Assembly (NCBI RefSeq): GCF_000812465.1
Contig: NZ_JWMA01000165.1
Coordinates: forward strand, 85,403-149,402
Direction of reading: 5' to 3'
Source of the DNA: Cupriavidus sp. IDO
GTDB lineage: Bacteria > Pseudomonadota > Gammaproteobacteria > Burkholderiales > Burkholderiaceae
Length of the DNA: 64,000 nucleotides
Position 1 is the first letter of the stretch, and each line of letters begins with the position of its first letter. The position numbers and the translations under genes are program-made. Of this stretch, positions 8,464 to 17,767 are shown piece by piece. Below the pieces are notes generated by a model. It ran no database searches. It worked only from the letters and a program-made list of their open reading frames with translations, and was not told the origin of the DNA.

Positions 8464-10773
8464 ATGCCCGTGCGACGCAAGGTAGTACTCTGGACAGTGC
8501 TGACACCGATCGCCCTGGTCGCGCTGGTGCTGATCGTGATCCTGACCTTCGACTGGAACCGGCTGAAGCCCTGGCTGAAGGACAAGGTCTCCGAAGCCAT
8601 CGGCCGGCCCTTCGCCATCAACGGCGACCTCACCGTCACCTGGCGCAGCGCCGAAGGCGAGACCGGCTGGCACACCCTGGTGCCATGGCCACGCCTGTCG
8701 GCCCGCGACATCACCATCGGCAATCCCGACTGGGCCAAGGCACCCAATATCGCCAGCGTACGCGAGCTGATCTTCGTGCTGCGGCCGGTGCCGCTGCTGG
8801 CGCACCAGATCGCCGTGCCGACCATCGTCATCGACAGCCCGGCCGTCTGGCTCGAGCGGCTGGCCGACAACCGCAACAACTGGACATTCGACACGGGGCC
8901 GAAGACCGGCACCTCGAAGTGGAGCCTCGATATCGGCGAGGTCGTGCTGGCGCGCGGCAACCTGGCGCTGTCGGACCAGGCGCAGAAAATCGACTTGCAG
9001 GCCACGCTCGATACCATCGGCGACAACGCCCTGCTCGACAAGGCACGCGACGGCGCGCTGATGACCCCCGAGGCATCGGGCGCGGCCACGGCCTCGGATG
9101 CCGCGGCGGCGTCCTCGCCACCGCCGGCGTCCGAAACCGCCGCCTCGGTGCCGGCCTCCGGCCCGCCGGCCTCGGCCATGGCCGGCTCCCAGCGCTACGG
9201 GGTGCGCTGGAAGGCCACCGGACGCTACAACGAAGCGACGATCAATGCGAGCGGCAAAGCCGGTACGGTGCTGAGCCTGCGCGACACCCAGGTCCCCTTC
9301 CCGGTGTTCGCCGATGTGCGTGTCGGCACGACGCGCGCCGTGATCGAAGGCACGCTGACCAATCCGGCCCATCTCGGCGCGCTCGACGTGCTCCTGACGC
9401 TGTCGGGCGACAGCATGGCCAAGCTCTACCCGCTGACCGGGGTCGTGCTGCCGTCAACGCCGCCCTACGAAACCCACGGCCGGCTGATGGCCACGCTGCG
9501 CAAGGAAGGCTCGGTCTACGAGTACCAGAAGTTCACCGGCCGCGTCGGCGGCAGCGATCTCTCTGGCACGCTCACCTTCACCAAGCACGATCCACGGCCC
9601 CTGCTGGCCGGCGAACTGGTTTCGAACCAGCTGCGCTTTGTTGATCTGGCGCCGCTGATCGGCGGCGGCGCCAAGCCAGGCAAGGCGGCGGCCGACAGCC
9701 CGGTGAAGCAGCCCGCGGACAAGGCCTTGCCGGTCGCCCCGTTCCGGACCGAGCGCTGGGACGCCATCGACGCCGACGTCAAGTTCACTGGCAAGCGAAT
9801 CATCCGTGACCAAAGCCTGCCGATCAACGACCTGGTCACCCACCTCAGGCTGCAGGACGGCGTGCTGCTGCTCGATCCGCTCAACTTCGGCGTGGCGGGC
9901 GGCAATCTGGTGTCGACCATCAGGCTCGACGGCAAGCGCCAACCGATGGGGGCCATGGTCGACATGACCGCGCGCCACATGAAGCTCAAGCAACTGTTCC
10001 CGACCGTGGACCTGATGCGCGCAAGCATCGGTGAGCTGAACGGCAGTGCCAAGCTGTCGGCTACCGGCAACTCGGTTGCCACGCTGCTGGGCACTTCCAA
10101 CGGCGAAGCCAAGCTGCTTGTGGAAAACGGCACCGTCAGCAAGTTCCTGCTGGAAGCCATGGGCCTGAACGTGGGCAGCGTGGTGATTTCCAAACTGTTC
10201 GGCGACAAGCCGGTGCAGATCAACTGCGGTGTCGGCGACTTTGCCTTCACCGACGGCATTGCGCGGGCGCGCACCTTCGTGCTCGATACCCACGATGCCG
10301 TGATTGAAACCACCGGGGCCGTCGACATGGGCAGCGAGAAACTCGCCCTGACCATCCATCCGGATTCGAAGGGACTGCGCGTCTTCTCGCTGCGTTCGCC
10401 GCTCTACGTCGGCGGCACCATCAAGAAGCCCCGCGTCAGTCCCGATATCGGCGTGCTCGCCCTGCGCGCGGGCGGCGCCCTCGCGCTGGCGATTCTGGCC
10501 CCGGTTGCGACCGCGGTCGTGCCGCTGGTCGACCTCTCGCCTTCCGAGAAGGAAAACCAGTGCACCAGGTTATTGGCCGACCTGCGCAAGCGTCCGACCG
10601 CACCGCCGCCCGGCAAGACCTACAAGGATCCGAAGGCCGCCAAGGCGGCCGAAGCCGGCAAGAACGAGCCTTCGGGTGCCGTCGACCAGGGCGGCAAGCC
10701 CGACACGGCCGGCAAGGTAACGCGTCCGGCAATGCGTCCGGACAACAATTCGGCCCTCTACCAGGGGGGCTAG
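8464..10773 (+). CDS. AsmA family inner-membrane / periplasmic protein
   Basis: A 769-residue protein with one N-terminal membrane anchor (VVLWTVLTPIALVALVLIVI) and a large periplasmic body. DWNRLKPWLKDKVSEAIGRP, the early AsmA signature, and the later GLRVFSLRSPLYVGGTIKKP domain end are clear. AsmA-like proteins form bridge-like structures implicated in lipid transport and outer-membrane homeostasis. A low-complexity Ala/Ser/Pro linker lies near residues 200-240, and a Lys/Pro/Ala-rich tail follows the conserved part. The start at 8464 is supported by AGGAG about 10 nt upstream. Confidence 0.88.
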   Translation: MPVRRKVVLWTVLTPIALVALVLIVILTFDWNRLKPWLKDKVSEAIGRPFAINGDLTVTWRSAEGETGWHTLVPWPRLSARDITIGNPDWAKAPNIASVRELIFVLRPVPLLAHQIAVPTIVIDSPAVWLERLADNRNNWTFDTGPKTGTSKWSLDIGEVVLARGNLALSDQAQKIDLQATLDTIGDNALLDKARDGALMTPEASGAATASDAAAASSPPPASETAASVPASGPPASAMAGSQRYGVRWKATGRYNEATINASGKAGTVLSLRDTQVPFPVFADVRVGTTRAVIEGTLTNPAHLGALDVLLTLSGDSMAKLYPLTGVVLPSTPPYETHGRLMATLRKEGSVYEYQKFTGRVGGSDLSGTLTFTKHDPRPLLAGELVSNQLRFVDLAPLIGGGAKPGKAAADSPVKQPADKALPVAPFRTERWDAIDADVKFTGKRIIRDQSLPINDLVTHLRLQDGVLLLDPLNFGVAGGNLVSTIRLDGKRQPMGAMVDMTARHMKLKQLFPTVDLMRASIGELNGSAKLSATGNSVATLLGTSNGEAKLLVENGTVSKFLLEAMGLNVGSVVISKLFGDKPVQINCGVGDFAFTDGIARARTFVLDTHDAVIETTGAVDMGSEKLALTIHPDSKGLRVFSLRSPLYVGGTIKKPRVSPDIGVLALRAGGALALAILAPVATAVVPLVDLSPSEKENQCTRLLADLRKRPTAPPPGKTYKDPKAAKAAEAGKNEPSGAVDQGGKPDTAGKVTRPAMRPDNNSALYQGG

Positions 10774-11102
10774 GCATCACGCCTGGCCGCCGCCCGGCGG
10801 CCAGGTGTTGCGCCGTAGCCGCACTCCTCGCGCCTTTCCTCAATTGGCGAAGCAAATTCGCAACACTTTGGCCGCGCATCGCCCCCGATTTCGCCGTTCG
10901 ACGATTTTGCCGTTGTGCCCGGCCGACACCCGTCGCATAATTAAATGGCCATTTAAGAACTTTAAGCATGGCAAGCATCGGATGCCACTTCCGGCTTCGG
11001 CCGGCGTCGGTATCCTTCGATGGGTGCGGCTGCGGCCGCACTTGTTTTTCCGTGCCGGTGCGCAATGCATGGCGCGGTCAACACGATCCGAACGCCCCTC
11101 CC
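10774..11102. other. Intergenic region with a perfect 16-bp palindrome
   Basis: This 329-bp spacer separates the asmA-like gene from the MFS transporter gene. It contains TTAAATGGCCATTTAA (10941-10956), identical to its reverse complement, in an otherwise GC-rich stretch. An open frame into the MFS gene could start at 10968, but its extra 45 residues are Cys/Arg-rich and unlike a transporter N-terminus. I see no RNA gene or terminator with a T tract. Confidence 0.5.
10941..10956. promoter_or_regulatory. Perfect 16-bp palindrome, candidate operator
   Basis: TTAAATGGCCATTTAA lies 146 bp upstream of the transporter start and about 170 bp after the asmA stop. It has the symmetry of a dimeric repressor site and sits in the most AT-rich stretch of the spacer. 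The regulator is unknown, and none is encoded next to it. Confidence 0.45.
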
Positions 11103-12296
11103 ATGACGCTGCCACATGCCGCCGTCCCGCCGATCAGCTGGCTGATCGCACTGACGGTGTGCAATCACGTGGCATTCAACGCGAGCCGCGTGGTGGTGTC
11201 GCTGTTCGCCATCTCACTCAAGGCTTCCACCGTCACGCTCGGCATCCTGATGTCGCTGTATGCGTTGCTGCCGATGCTCCTTGCCATCCGCGCGGGCAAG
11301 CGGATCGACGAGATCGGCCCGCGCAAGCCGATGACGGCAGGCTCACTGATGGTGGTGGCGGGCACCCTGCTGCCGGCGGTCTGGCAAGACATCTCCGCGC
11401 TCTATTTCTCCTGTGCGCTGATCGGCGTGGGATTCATGCTGGTGCAAGTGGCCATGCAGTTGCTGATCGGGCAAGTTTCGACCAACGAGACCCGGCTGCG
11501 CAACTACACGCTGCATGCGCTGGGGCTGTCGATATCCGGCACGCTGGGGCCGGTGGTGATGGGCTATGTAATCGAGCATGCCGGCTTCCGCCCTGCATTC
11601 CTTGTGCTGGTCGCGGTGGCACTGGCTGGCCAGGCCGGCCTGCAGCTGGTGCGCCCTCGCCTGCCGGCGCAGGGCGGCAATGCCGGGCGGATCGCTATCG
11701 AAGACGGCAGCCGCCGCTCCACGCTTGACCTGCTGCAGCATCCCGAACTGCGCGCGGTCTTTATCGCCAGCGCCGTGCTGTCTGCCGCCTGGGACCTGCA
11801 CGCTTTCCTGATCCCGATCCAGGGCTCGCGCATCGGGCTGTCGCCATCGTCGATCGGGTGGGTGCTGGGCGCGTTCGCCATCGCCACCTTTGCCATTCGG
11901 GTGGCCATGCCGATGGTCTCGCGCCGGCTGTCGGAGTGGAAGATCATCCGCATCGCGCTGATGGTCGGGGCGATGGCTTACCTGGTCTACCCCTTCGTCG
12001 CGCATTTCTGGCTGATGTGCAGCCTCGCATTTATCCTGGGCCTTGCCCTGGGCAGCGCGCAGCCGAACGTGATGAACATCCTCCACACCGTCTCGCCGAG
12101 CGGGCGCGCCGGCGAGGCACTGGGGCTGCGCTCCGCAGTGCTCAATACCAGCCAGGTGGTGTGGCCGCTGACATTCGGCGTGGTCGGCACGGCGCTGGGC
12201 ATGCTGCCAATCTTCCTGTCGATGGCAGGGGCAATGGGCATGGCGGGCTATTACTCCCGCAATCAGACCAGCCGCAAGATCTCGCCGCCGGCCTGA
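11103..12296 (+). CDS. MFS transporter
   Basis: A 397-residue polytopic membrane protein with about 12 hydrophobic segments. It carries a major-facilitator-type loop between the second and third helices (AGKRIDEIGPRKPMTAG, matching GxxxDrxGrr). It exports or imports an unknown small solute at the inner membrane. The start MTLPHAAVPP at 11103 places the first helix near the N-terminus, but no good ribosome binding site precedes it; 10968 is an unlikely alternative. The strong palindrome at 10941-10956 suggests repressor control. pdxH follows in the same direction after about 128 bp. Confidence 0.85.
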   Translation: MTLPHAAVPPISWLIALTVCNHVAFNASRVVVSLFAISLKASTVTLGILMSLYALLPMLLAIRAGKRIDEIGPRKPMTAGSLMVVAGTLLPAVWQDISALYFSCALIGVGFMLVQVAMQLLIGQVSTNETRLRNYTLHALGLSISGTLGPVVMGYVIEHAGFRPAFLVLVAVALAGQAGLQLVRPRLPAQGGNAGRIAIEDGSRRSTLDLLQHPELRAVFIASAVLSAAWDLHAFLIPIQGSRIGLSPSSIGWVLGAFAIATFAIRVAMPMVSRRLSEWKIIRIALMVGAMAYLVYPFVAHFWLMCSLAFILGLALGSAQPNVMNILHTVSPSGRAGEALGLRSAVLNTSQVVWPLTFGVVGTALGMLPIFLSMAGAMGMAGYYSRNQTSRKISPPA

Positions 12297-12424
12297 AACT
12301 CTGTTGCCGCTTGTCCGGGCACAAATGCGGCCTGCAGCGCATTCGCTATACTCAAATCAGCCGGGCCCGCGTTCCTCCCCCGAGGCGCGCCATGTATCCC
12401 GTCCGACTTCAATTTGATTGCGAC

Positions 12425-13063
12425 ATGACTCAACTCGCCGACCTCCGCCGCACCTATGTCCTGGGCTCGCTTTCCGAAACCGACGTGGCCCCTGATCCGA
12501 TCAGCCAGTTCAAGCGCTGGTTCGACGAGGCGATCACCGCCAAGCTGCCCGAGCCGAACGCCATGACACTGGCAACGGTCGATGCCGATGGCCAGCCGTC
12601 GGCGCGCATCGTGCTGCTCAAGGGCATGGACGAACGCGGCTTCACCTTCTTCACCAACTACGAGAGCCGCAAAGGGCTGGACCTGGCCGCGAACCCGCGC
12701 GCGGCACTGCTGTTCCACTGGGTACAGCTGGAACGCCAGGTGCGCGTGGAAGGCTACGTCGAAAAAGTCGACGAGGCCGAGAGCGACGCCTACTACGCAT
12801 CGCGGCCGCTTGGCTCCCGCCTGGGCGCCTGGGCCTCGGAGCAGAGCCGTGAAGTCACCGGCCGCGATGTGCTGGAGCAGCGCGAGGCGGATTTCCGCAG
12901 CAAGTTCGGCGAGAACCCGCCGCGTCCCGCGCATTGGGGCGGCTACCGGCTGGTCCCGACCGCGATCGAGTTCTGGCAAGGACGGCCGTCACGGCTGCAT
13001 GACCGCATCGCCTACCGGCTGCAGCCCGCCGGCAACTGGCAGATCGTCCGGCTTTCGCCCTGA
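12425..13063 (+). CDS. pdxH: Pyridoxamine/pyridoxine 5'-phosphate oxidase PdxH
   Basis: A 212-residue FMN-dependent enzyme that oxidises PNP and PMP to pyridoxal 5'-phosphate in the cytosol. Family landmarks are present in order: PNAMTLATVDADGQPSARIV, LLKGMDERGFTFFTNYESRK, RVEGYVEKVDEAESDAYYAS, RPLGSRLGAWAS and the C-terminal RLHDRIAYRL. The start MTQLADLRRTYV at 12425 matches the usual N-terminus; an in-frame ATG at 12391 would add 11 residues. Confidence 0.95.
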   Translation: MTQLADLRRTYVLGSLSETDVAPDPISQFKRWFDEAITAKLPEPNAMTLATVDADGQPSARIVLLKGMDERGFTFFTNYESRKGLDLAANPRAALLFHWVQLERQVRVEGYVEKVDEAESDAYYASRPLGSRLGAWASEQSREVTGRDVLEQREADFRSKFGENPPRPAHWGGYRLVPTAIEFWQGRPSRLHDRIAYRLQPAGNWQIVRLSP

Positions 13064-13293
13064 GCCTGCTGGTTCCTGTCCGGCCCGGGCGCGGCCGGAC
13101 GGTTCAGTCCCCGGGGCATTGAGGGGGTGCGCTGCACAAGCTTTGAAATTGGACTAAAGTGGGATAAGAGTCGCTTAGCTGATTGCTTCTGCAAGCATTG
13201 CGCGACCAGGCTCCTGTGCGGGCGGCAATCCCGCCAGCCCCGCAGGAGGCGTTCGTTCGAAGAGTGTGCCGCAACCGTCAGGAGGGAAAGCGC

Positions 13294-14529
13294 ATGTTTT
13301 TCAAGCAAGCCCTGGACAAGCAACTGGACAACTGGATCGCCGACCTGCGCGAGAATGCCAACTTGCCGGTCAGTCTGCGCCTGTGGAATGGCAGCGAATT
13401 TCCGCTGGGGCAGTTCGAAAAGCCCAACGTCACGCTGACCGTGCGTGAAGCGGCTGCCCTCCCCCTGCTGCTGACGCCAAGCCTGGACAACCTGGGCGAA
13501 GCCTACGTGCAGGGCAAGATCGACCTGGAAGGCAAGCTCACCGACATCATCGACGTGGGTTACCGCTTCTCGGCGGCCGCCAAGCGTCGCGCCGGCGGCG
13601 TGCTGAACAAGATGGCGCAGCATTTCACGCACACCAAGCAGGAAGACAAGGCGTCCATCCAGTATCACTACGACGTCTCCAATGATTTCTACAAGCTGTG
13701 GCTGGACCCGAACATGGTGTATTCATGCGCCTATTTCGAGAACGGCAATGAAGACCTGGCCACCGCGCAGCTGAAGAAGATCGACCACATCCTGACCAAG
13801 ATCCGCCTCCAGCCGGGGCAGACGCTGCTGGACATCGGCTGTGGCTGGGGCGCGCTGGTGCTGCGCGCGGCGCAGAAGTTCAATGCGCGCTGCGTCGGCA
13901 TAACGCTGTCGCAGAACCAGTTCGACCTGGCCACCGAACGTGTGCGCGCGGCGGGCCTGTCGGATCGGATCGAGATCCGACTGCAGGACTACCGCGACAC
14001 TAGCGGCACCTTCGACCGCATCACCAGCGTCGGCATGTTCGAGCACGTGGGCAAGAAGAACCTGCCCGCCTACTTCGGCCGCATGCGCGAACTGCTCGCG
14101 GACGACGGCTTCGCCATGAACCACGGCATCACCGTGCCCGACCCGAGCGACGACCCGATGGACGGTTCGGATTTCATGGACCGCTACGTGTTCCCGCAGG
14201 GCGAGCTGCCGCACATCGGCCTGGTGCTGCGCACCTTGCAGGAAGGCGGGCTTGAAGCGTTCGACGTAGAATTGCTGCGGCGCCACTACGCGCGCACACT
14301 GCATCACTGGGCCGACAATTTCGAGGCCAGGGGCGACACCATCCGCGAGATGGTCGGCGAAAAGAAATACCGCATCTGGCGCGTGTACCTGGCCGGCTGC
14401 GCCCATGCTTTCGATACCGACCAGATGTCGATCTACCAGGTGGTCTGCCACAAGGCCGGCAAGTCGTCCGCCACGCTGCCGTGGTCGCGCCGCTATATCT
14501 ACGAACATCCGATCGGCACGCCAGTTTGA
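13294..14529 (+). CDS. cfa: Cyclopropane-fatty-acyl-phospholipid synthase
   Basis: A 411-residue SAM-dependent enzyme that adds a methylene bridge across double bonds of membrane phospholipid acyl chains. The SAM motif LDIGCGWGALVLRAAQ is at about residues 179-194. It is preceded by the QYHYDVSNDFYKLWLDP segment and followed by SVGMFEHVGKKNL, both diagnostic. A strong AGGAGGG ribosome binding site precedes ATG 13294. The 3' end overlaps the DUF72 gene by 4 bp, suggesting translational coupling. A TTGAAA / TAAGAG pair near 13143-13170 could be its promoter. Confidence 0.95.
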   Translation: MFFKQALDKQLDNWIADLRENANLPVSLRLWNGSEFPLGQFEKPNVTLTVREAAALPLLLTPSLDNLGEAYVQGKIDLEGKLTDIIDVGYRFSAAAKRRAGGVLNKMAQHFTHTKQEDKASIQYHYDVSNDFYKLWLDPNMVYSCAYFENGNEDLATAQLKKIDHILTKIRLQPGQTLLDIGCGWGALVLRAAQKFNARCVGITLSQNQFDLATERVRAAGLSDRIEIRLQDYRDTSGTFDRITSVGMFEHVGKKNLPAYFGRMRELLADDGFAMNHGITVPDPSDDPMDGSDFMDRYVFPQGELPHIGLVLRTLQEGGLEAFDVELLRRHYARTLHHWADNFEARGDTIREMVGEKKYRIWRVYLAGCAHAFDTDQMSIYQVVCHKAGKSSATLPWSRRYIYEHPIGTPV

Positions 14530-15605
14530 CCTCAGACCTGTTCGGCGACCTGCTACCGCCAGCTTCATCACCGTCTCCCGTCACCGCCGCCTCCGCCCGG
14601 AGCGCGGCGGGTGTTGCTTCCGACAAGCCTGCGCGCGGCAAATCCGTGCGCCCGGCGCAGGCCAGCGCCGCACTGCAGGCGCTGGCCGCGCAGTTGCCGT
14701 CCAACCTGTACCTCGGCACATCTTCCTGGTCGTACAACGGCTGGGACGGGCTCGTGTATGAAGGCGAATACAGCGACAGCCTGCTGTCGCGCAAGGGACT
14801 GGCCGCCTATTCTCAGCATCCGCTGCTGCGTGCAGCCGGGATCGACCGCGGCTTCTACGGACCGATTCCGCAGGCCGACTACCTGTCGTATGCCGCGCAG
14901 GTGCCGGAGCAGTTCCGCTTCCTGGTCAAGGCGCCCGCCAGCGTCTGCGATGCCTGGCTGCGCAGTTCCGATGGCGCCGGCCGGCTCGCCAACGCCGCCT
15001 TTCTCGATGCGGAAATCGCCATTCGCGATTTCGTCGTTCCCGCCACCAGCGGACTGGGCGCGAAGTGCGGGCCGCTGTTGTTCCAGCTGTCGCCATTAGG
15101 CAGCATGGCAGAGGACAGCGCGGGCTTCCTTGAAAAGCTGGATGCATTCCTGTCGGCGCTGCCGCGGCTCGATCCGAGCATCACGCCGCATGCCTGCTAC
15201 GCCGTGGAGATGCGCGACCCCGCCCTGCTGACGCCGCGCTATATCAAGCTGCTGCGCTCGCACGGCGTGCGCTTCTGCGTCTCGGCGCGCGACCGCCTGC
15301 CGCCGGTCCAGAGGCAGGCCGGCGCGCAGGCGCTGATGGATGCGGTCGAACCGGGCCCTCTGGTGCTGCGCTGGATGTTGCGCACCGGACGCGGCTACGA
15401 GCAGGCCGAATCCGCCTATGCGCCGTTCAACCGGCTGGTCGAAGAAGAGCCCGAAACCCGCCACGCCATTGCCGACCTGGTTGCGCAGACGCTGCGCGCC
15501 GGGCAGCCCGCGACGGTCATCATCAGCAACAACGCCGAGGGCTCGGCCCCGCTCAGTTGCGTGCGGCTGGCCGAAGCCATCGCGGCCCGGCTGCAGGCAG
15601 CCTAA
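14526..15605 (+). CDS. DUF72 (YecE-like) protein
   Basis: A DUF72 protein of about 359 residues with a TIM-barrel-like fold. The typical motif LYLGTSSWSYNGWDGLVYEG is near residue 60, with FRFLVKAPASVCD later. Its biochemical role is unknown. No ATG exists in a suitable place: the likely start is TTG 14526, overlapping the cfa stop, with a GTG at 14481 as alternative. The first 50 residues are Ala/Ser-rich and poorly conserved in character. It converges with msrA with a 4-bp stop overlap. Confidence 0.85.
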   Translation: MTSDLFGDLLPPASSPSPVTAASARSAAGVASDKPARGKSVRPAQASAALQALAAQLPSNLYLGTSSWSYNGWDGLVYEGEYSDSLLSRKGLAAYSQHPLLRAAGIDRGFYGPIPQADYLSYAAQVPEQFRFLVKAPASVCDAWLRSSDGAGRLANAAFLDAEIAIRDFVVPATSGLGAKCGPLLFQLSPLGSMAEDSAGFLEKLDAFLSALPRLDPSITPHACYAVEMRDPALLTPRYIKLLRSHGVRFCVSARDRLPPVQRQAGAQALMDAVEPGPLVLRWMLRTGRGYEQAESAYAPFNRLVEEEPETRHAIADLVAQTLRAGQPATVIISNNAEGSAPLSCVRLAEAIAARLQAA

Positions 15606-16144
15606 CGGCGCAGCTTGTTCGCGAACTTCTCGCGGAACTTGGCCAGCTTGGGCGAGATGACAAAAGCGCAGTAACCCTGGCTGGGGTGGTCCTGGTAGTA
15701 GTTCTGGTGACTGGCCTCGGCGCGCCAGTACGGCTGCTCGGGTTCGATCTGCGTCACGATCGGCGCATCGAAGGTCTTGTTGGCGACCAGCTCGCGCATC
15801 ACGTATTCCGCCACGGCGCGCTGCGCCTCCGAGTGCGTGAAGATGACCGAGCGATACTGCGTGCCGACGTCATTGCCCTGGCGGTTGAGCGTGGTCGGGT
15901 CGTGGATGGCAAAGAAGATCTCGATGATCTCCCGGTAGTTGATTACGGACGGGTCGAAGGTCACGCGCACCACTTCGGCGTGGCCGGTGTCGCCCTCGCA
16001 GATCTGCTGATAGGACGGATGACTCACATGTCCGCCGGTATAGCCGGACTCCACTGCCCGCACGCCGTCGACCTGTTGATACACAGCTTCCAGGCACCAG
16101 AAACATCCGCCACCCAGCGTCGCAACCTCAAGCCCGTGTTCCAT
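15602..16144 (-). CDS. msrA: Peptide methionine (S)-S-oxide reductase MsrA
   Basis: A 180-residue repair enzyme that reduces methionine-S-sulfoxide with thioredoxin. The catalytic motif GGCFWCLEAVY is at residues 12-22, with the active cysteine at about 14. GYTGG, YHNYYQDH-type sequence (here ASHQNYYQDHPSQGYC) and a resolving cysteine follow. Start 16144 has a GAGGGGG ribosome binding site; an ATG at 16192 would add 16 residues but lacks one. Its stop overlaps the convergent DUF72 stop. Confidence 0.93.
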   Translation of the reverse strand: MEHGLEVATLGGGCFWCLEAVYQQVDGVRAVESGYTGGHVSHPSYQQICEGDTGHAEVVRVTFDPSVINYREIIEIFFAIHDPTTLNRQGNDVGTQYRSVIFTHSEAQRAVAEYVMRELVANKTFDAPIVTQIEPEQPYWRAEASHQNYYQDHPSQGYCAFVISPKLAKFREKFANKLRR

Positions 16145-16237
16145 ATCCGCCGCCCCCTCAAGGTGTTGTGTGGATGTAATGCCCTTAAGCATAAGCGCAG
16201 AACTGCAGTCGTGCTTGCGGAAAGCGCGGGGGAGACC

Positions 16238-17767
16238 TCACCGTGCGGGCTGGCGCGCCTCCAGCATGGCCCGCAACTGTGGCTTGAGCACCTTGCCAAG
16301 GGCGCTGCGGGGCATGTCGTCGAGCAGCACCACCTCGCGCGGCAGCTTGAAGCGGGCCACGCGTTCGGCCAGCGCCTCGCGCAGGATGACGCCCTCCAGC
16401 GCGGCACGGTCGGCACCCGGCGCCGGCACGATCACGGCTACCGGCACCTCGCCCCAGCGCGGGTCCGGCACGCCCACCACGGCACACTCCTGCACACCGG
16501 GCATGCCGACCAGCACGTTCTCGATCTCGGCCGGGTAGATATTCTCGCCACCGGAGATGATCATGTCCTTGCTGCGGCCAACCACTTCGATGCAGCCGTC
16601 GGCGTCCCGGTGCGCCAGGTCGCCCGAATGGAACCAGCCATCCACGAAGCTGGCATCCTGCCGCGCCCAGTAGCCCTGCATCACGTTGGCACCGCGCACC
16701 CACAGCTCGCCGACCGCGCCCTGCGGCACTTCCTCGCCATCCGCGCCGACCAGCCGCACTTCCGCCTCGGGCTGCGGCCAGCCCGCGTAGCCCGGCCGGG
16801 CCATCGCCTGATCGAGCCGCAGCACCACGGACACCGGCCCGGTCTCGGTGGCGCCATAGACTTGCCCGAGCGGCACGCCGCGCGCGTGGAAGGCTTCGAT
16901 ATAGGCGAGCGGGATGGTCGACGAACCCGCCATCACGCCGCGCAGCGATGACAGGTCGGCATCGGCCCAATCCGGGTGTTCCAGCACCGCGCGCAGCGTC
17001 GCCGGGACCATCAGCGACAGCGTCGGCCGCTGCCGCGCCACGGCGTCGAGCCAGCCGCCCGGGGTGAAGCGGTCGTGCAGCGTCACCTGCGCACCGGCCA
17101 GCAATGCCGGCAGCGTCTGGATGCACAGGCCGCCGACATGAAACATCGGCAGCACCGACAGGATGTGGTCATCCGCGCGCATGCCATGCGCCCACCAGCT
17201 CGCCCGCGCATTGGCCAGCAGGCCCGCCTGCGTGTGCACCGCGCCCTTTGGCTTGCCCGTGGTGCCCGAGGTGTAGGCAAGCAGCACCGGCGCATCGTCG
17301 GGCACGGGCGCGAAAGCGAGGCCGAACGGGGCCGGCTGCGCGATCAGGCGGTCGATGTGCGCGCATGCGGCTTTCCCGCTCGCGACGGCACTGGCCATGT
17401 CCGCGTGGGAATCATCGTGAAAGATCGCGCGCAAGCCGGCATGCTCCGCGATGGCACGCAATTCCGGCACCGCCAGCCTGAAATTCATCGGCACGAACAT
17501 CGCCCCGATGCGTGCGCAGGCAAACAGCATCGCCAGCTGCAGCTCGTGGTTGAGGCTCAGCGTACCGACGCGATCGCCGGGCTGGATGCCCCACGTGCCG
17601 GCCAGGTGTGCGGACACGCGCTCCACGCGCCGCCACAGCTTTCCGTAGGAGAACGTACGGCCCAGGTACTGAAGTGCCGGGCGCCGTGTTGTCTCGCTGG
17701 CATGCCGGTACAGCAAGGCCGGCAAGGTGCCAAGACCGGCGGCCCCGGGGCGCAGGGCACCGCTCAT
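16238..17767 (-). CDS. AMP-dependent acyl-CoA synthetase/ligase
   Basis: A 509-residue ANL-superfamily ligase that makes an acyl-CoA from an acid, ATP and CoA. AYTSGTTGKPKGAVHTQAGL is the phosphate-binding loop (about 170-190). Then come QVYGATETGPVS and GRSKDMIISGGENIYPAEIE, and the C-terminal lysine region RSALGKVLKPQLR. The acid cannot be read; sequence character is mid between medium-chain and aromatic-acid ligases. It is the last gene of a minus-strand operon; its ATG overlaps the stop of the acyl-CoA-dehydrogenase-fold gene by 4 bp, so the two are translated together. Confidence 0.9.
   Translation of the reverse strand: MSGALRPGAAGLGTLPALLYRHASETTRRPALQYLGRTFSYGKLWRRVERVSAHLAGTWGIQPGDRVGTLSLNHELQLAMLFACARIGAMFVPMNFRLAVPELRAIAEHAGLRAIFHDDSHADMASAVASGKAACAHIDRLIAQPAPFGLAFAPVPDDAPVLLAYTSGTTGKPKGAVHTQAGLLANARASWWAHGMRADDHILSVLPMFHVGGLCIQTLPALLAGAQVTLHDRFTPGGWLDAVARQRPTLSLMVPATLRAVLEHPDWADADLSSLRGVMAGSSTIPLAYIEAFHARGVPLGQVYGATETGPVSVVLRLDQAMARPGYAGWPQPEAEVRLVGADGEEVPQGAVGELWVRGANVMQGYWARQDASFVDGWFHSGDLAHRDADGCIEVVGRSKDMIISGGENIYPAEIENVLVGMPGVQECAVVGVPDPRWGEVPVAVIVPAPGADRAALEGVILREALAERVARFKLPREVVLLDDMPRSALGKVLKPQLRAMLEARQPAR

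Noticed and set aside
10968..11102. 45-residue N-terminal extension of the MFS transporter
   Set aside because: It is Cys/Arg-rich and unlike any transporter N-terminus; the first helix begins soon after 11103.
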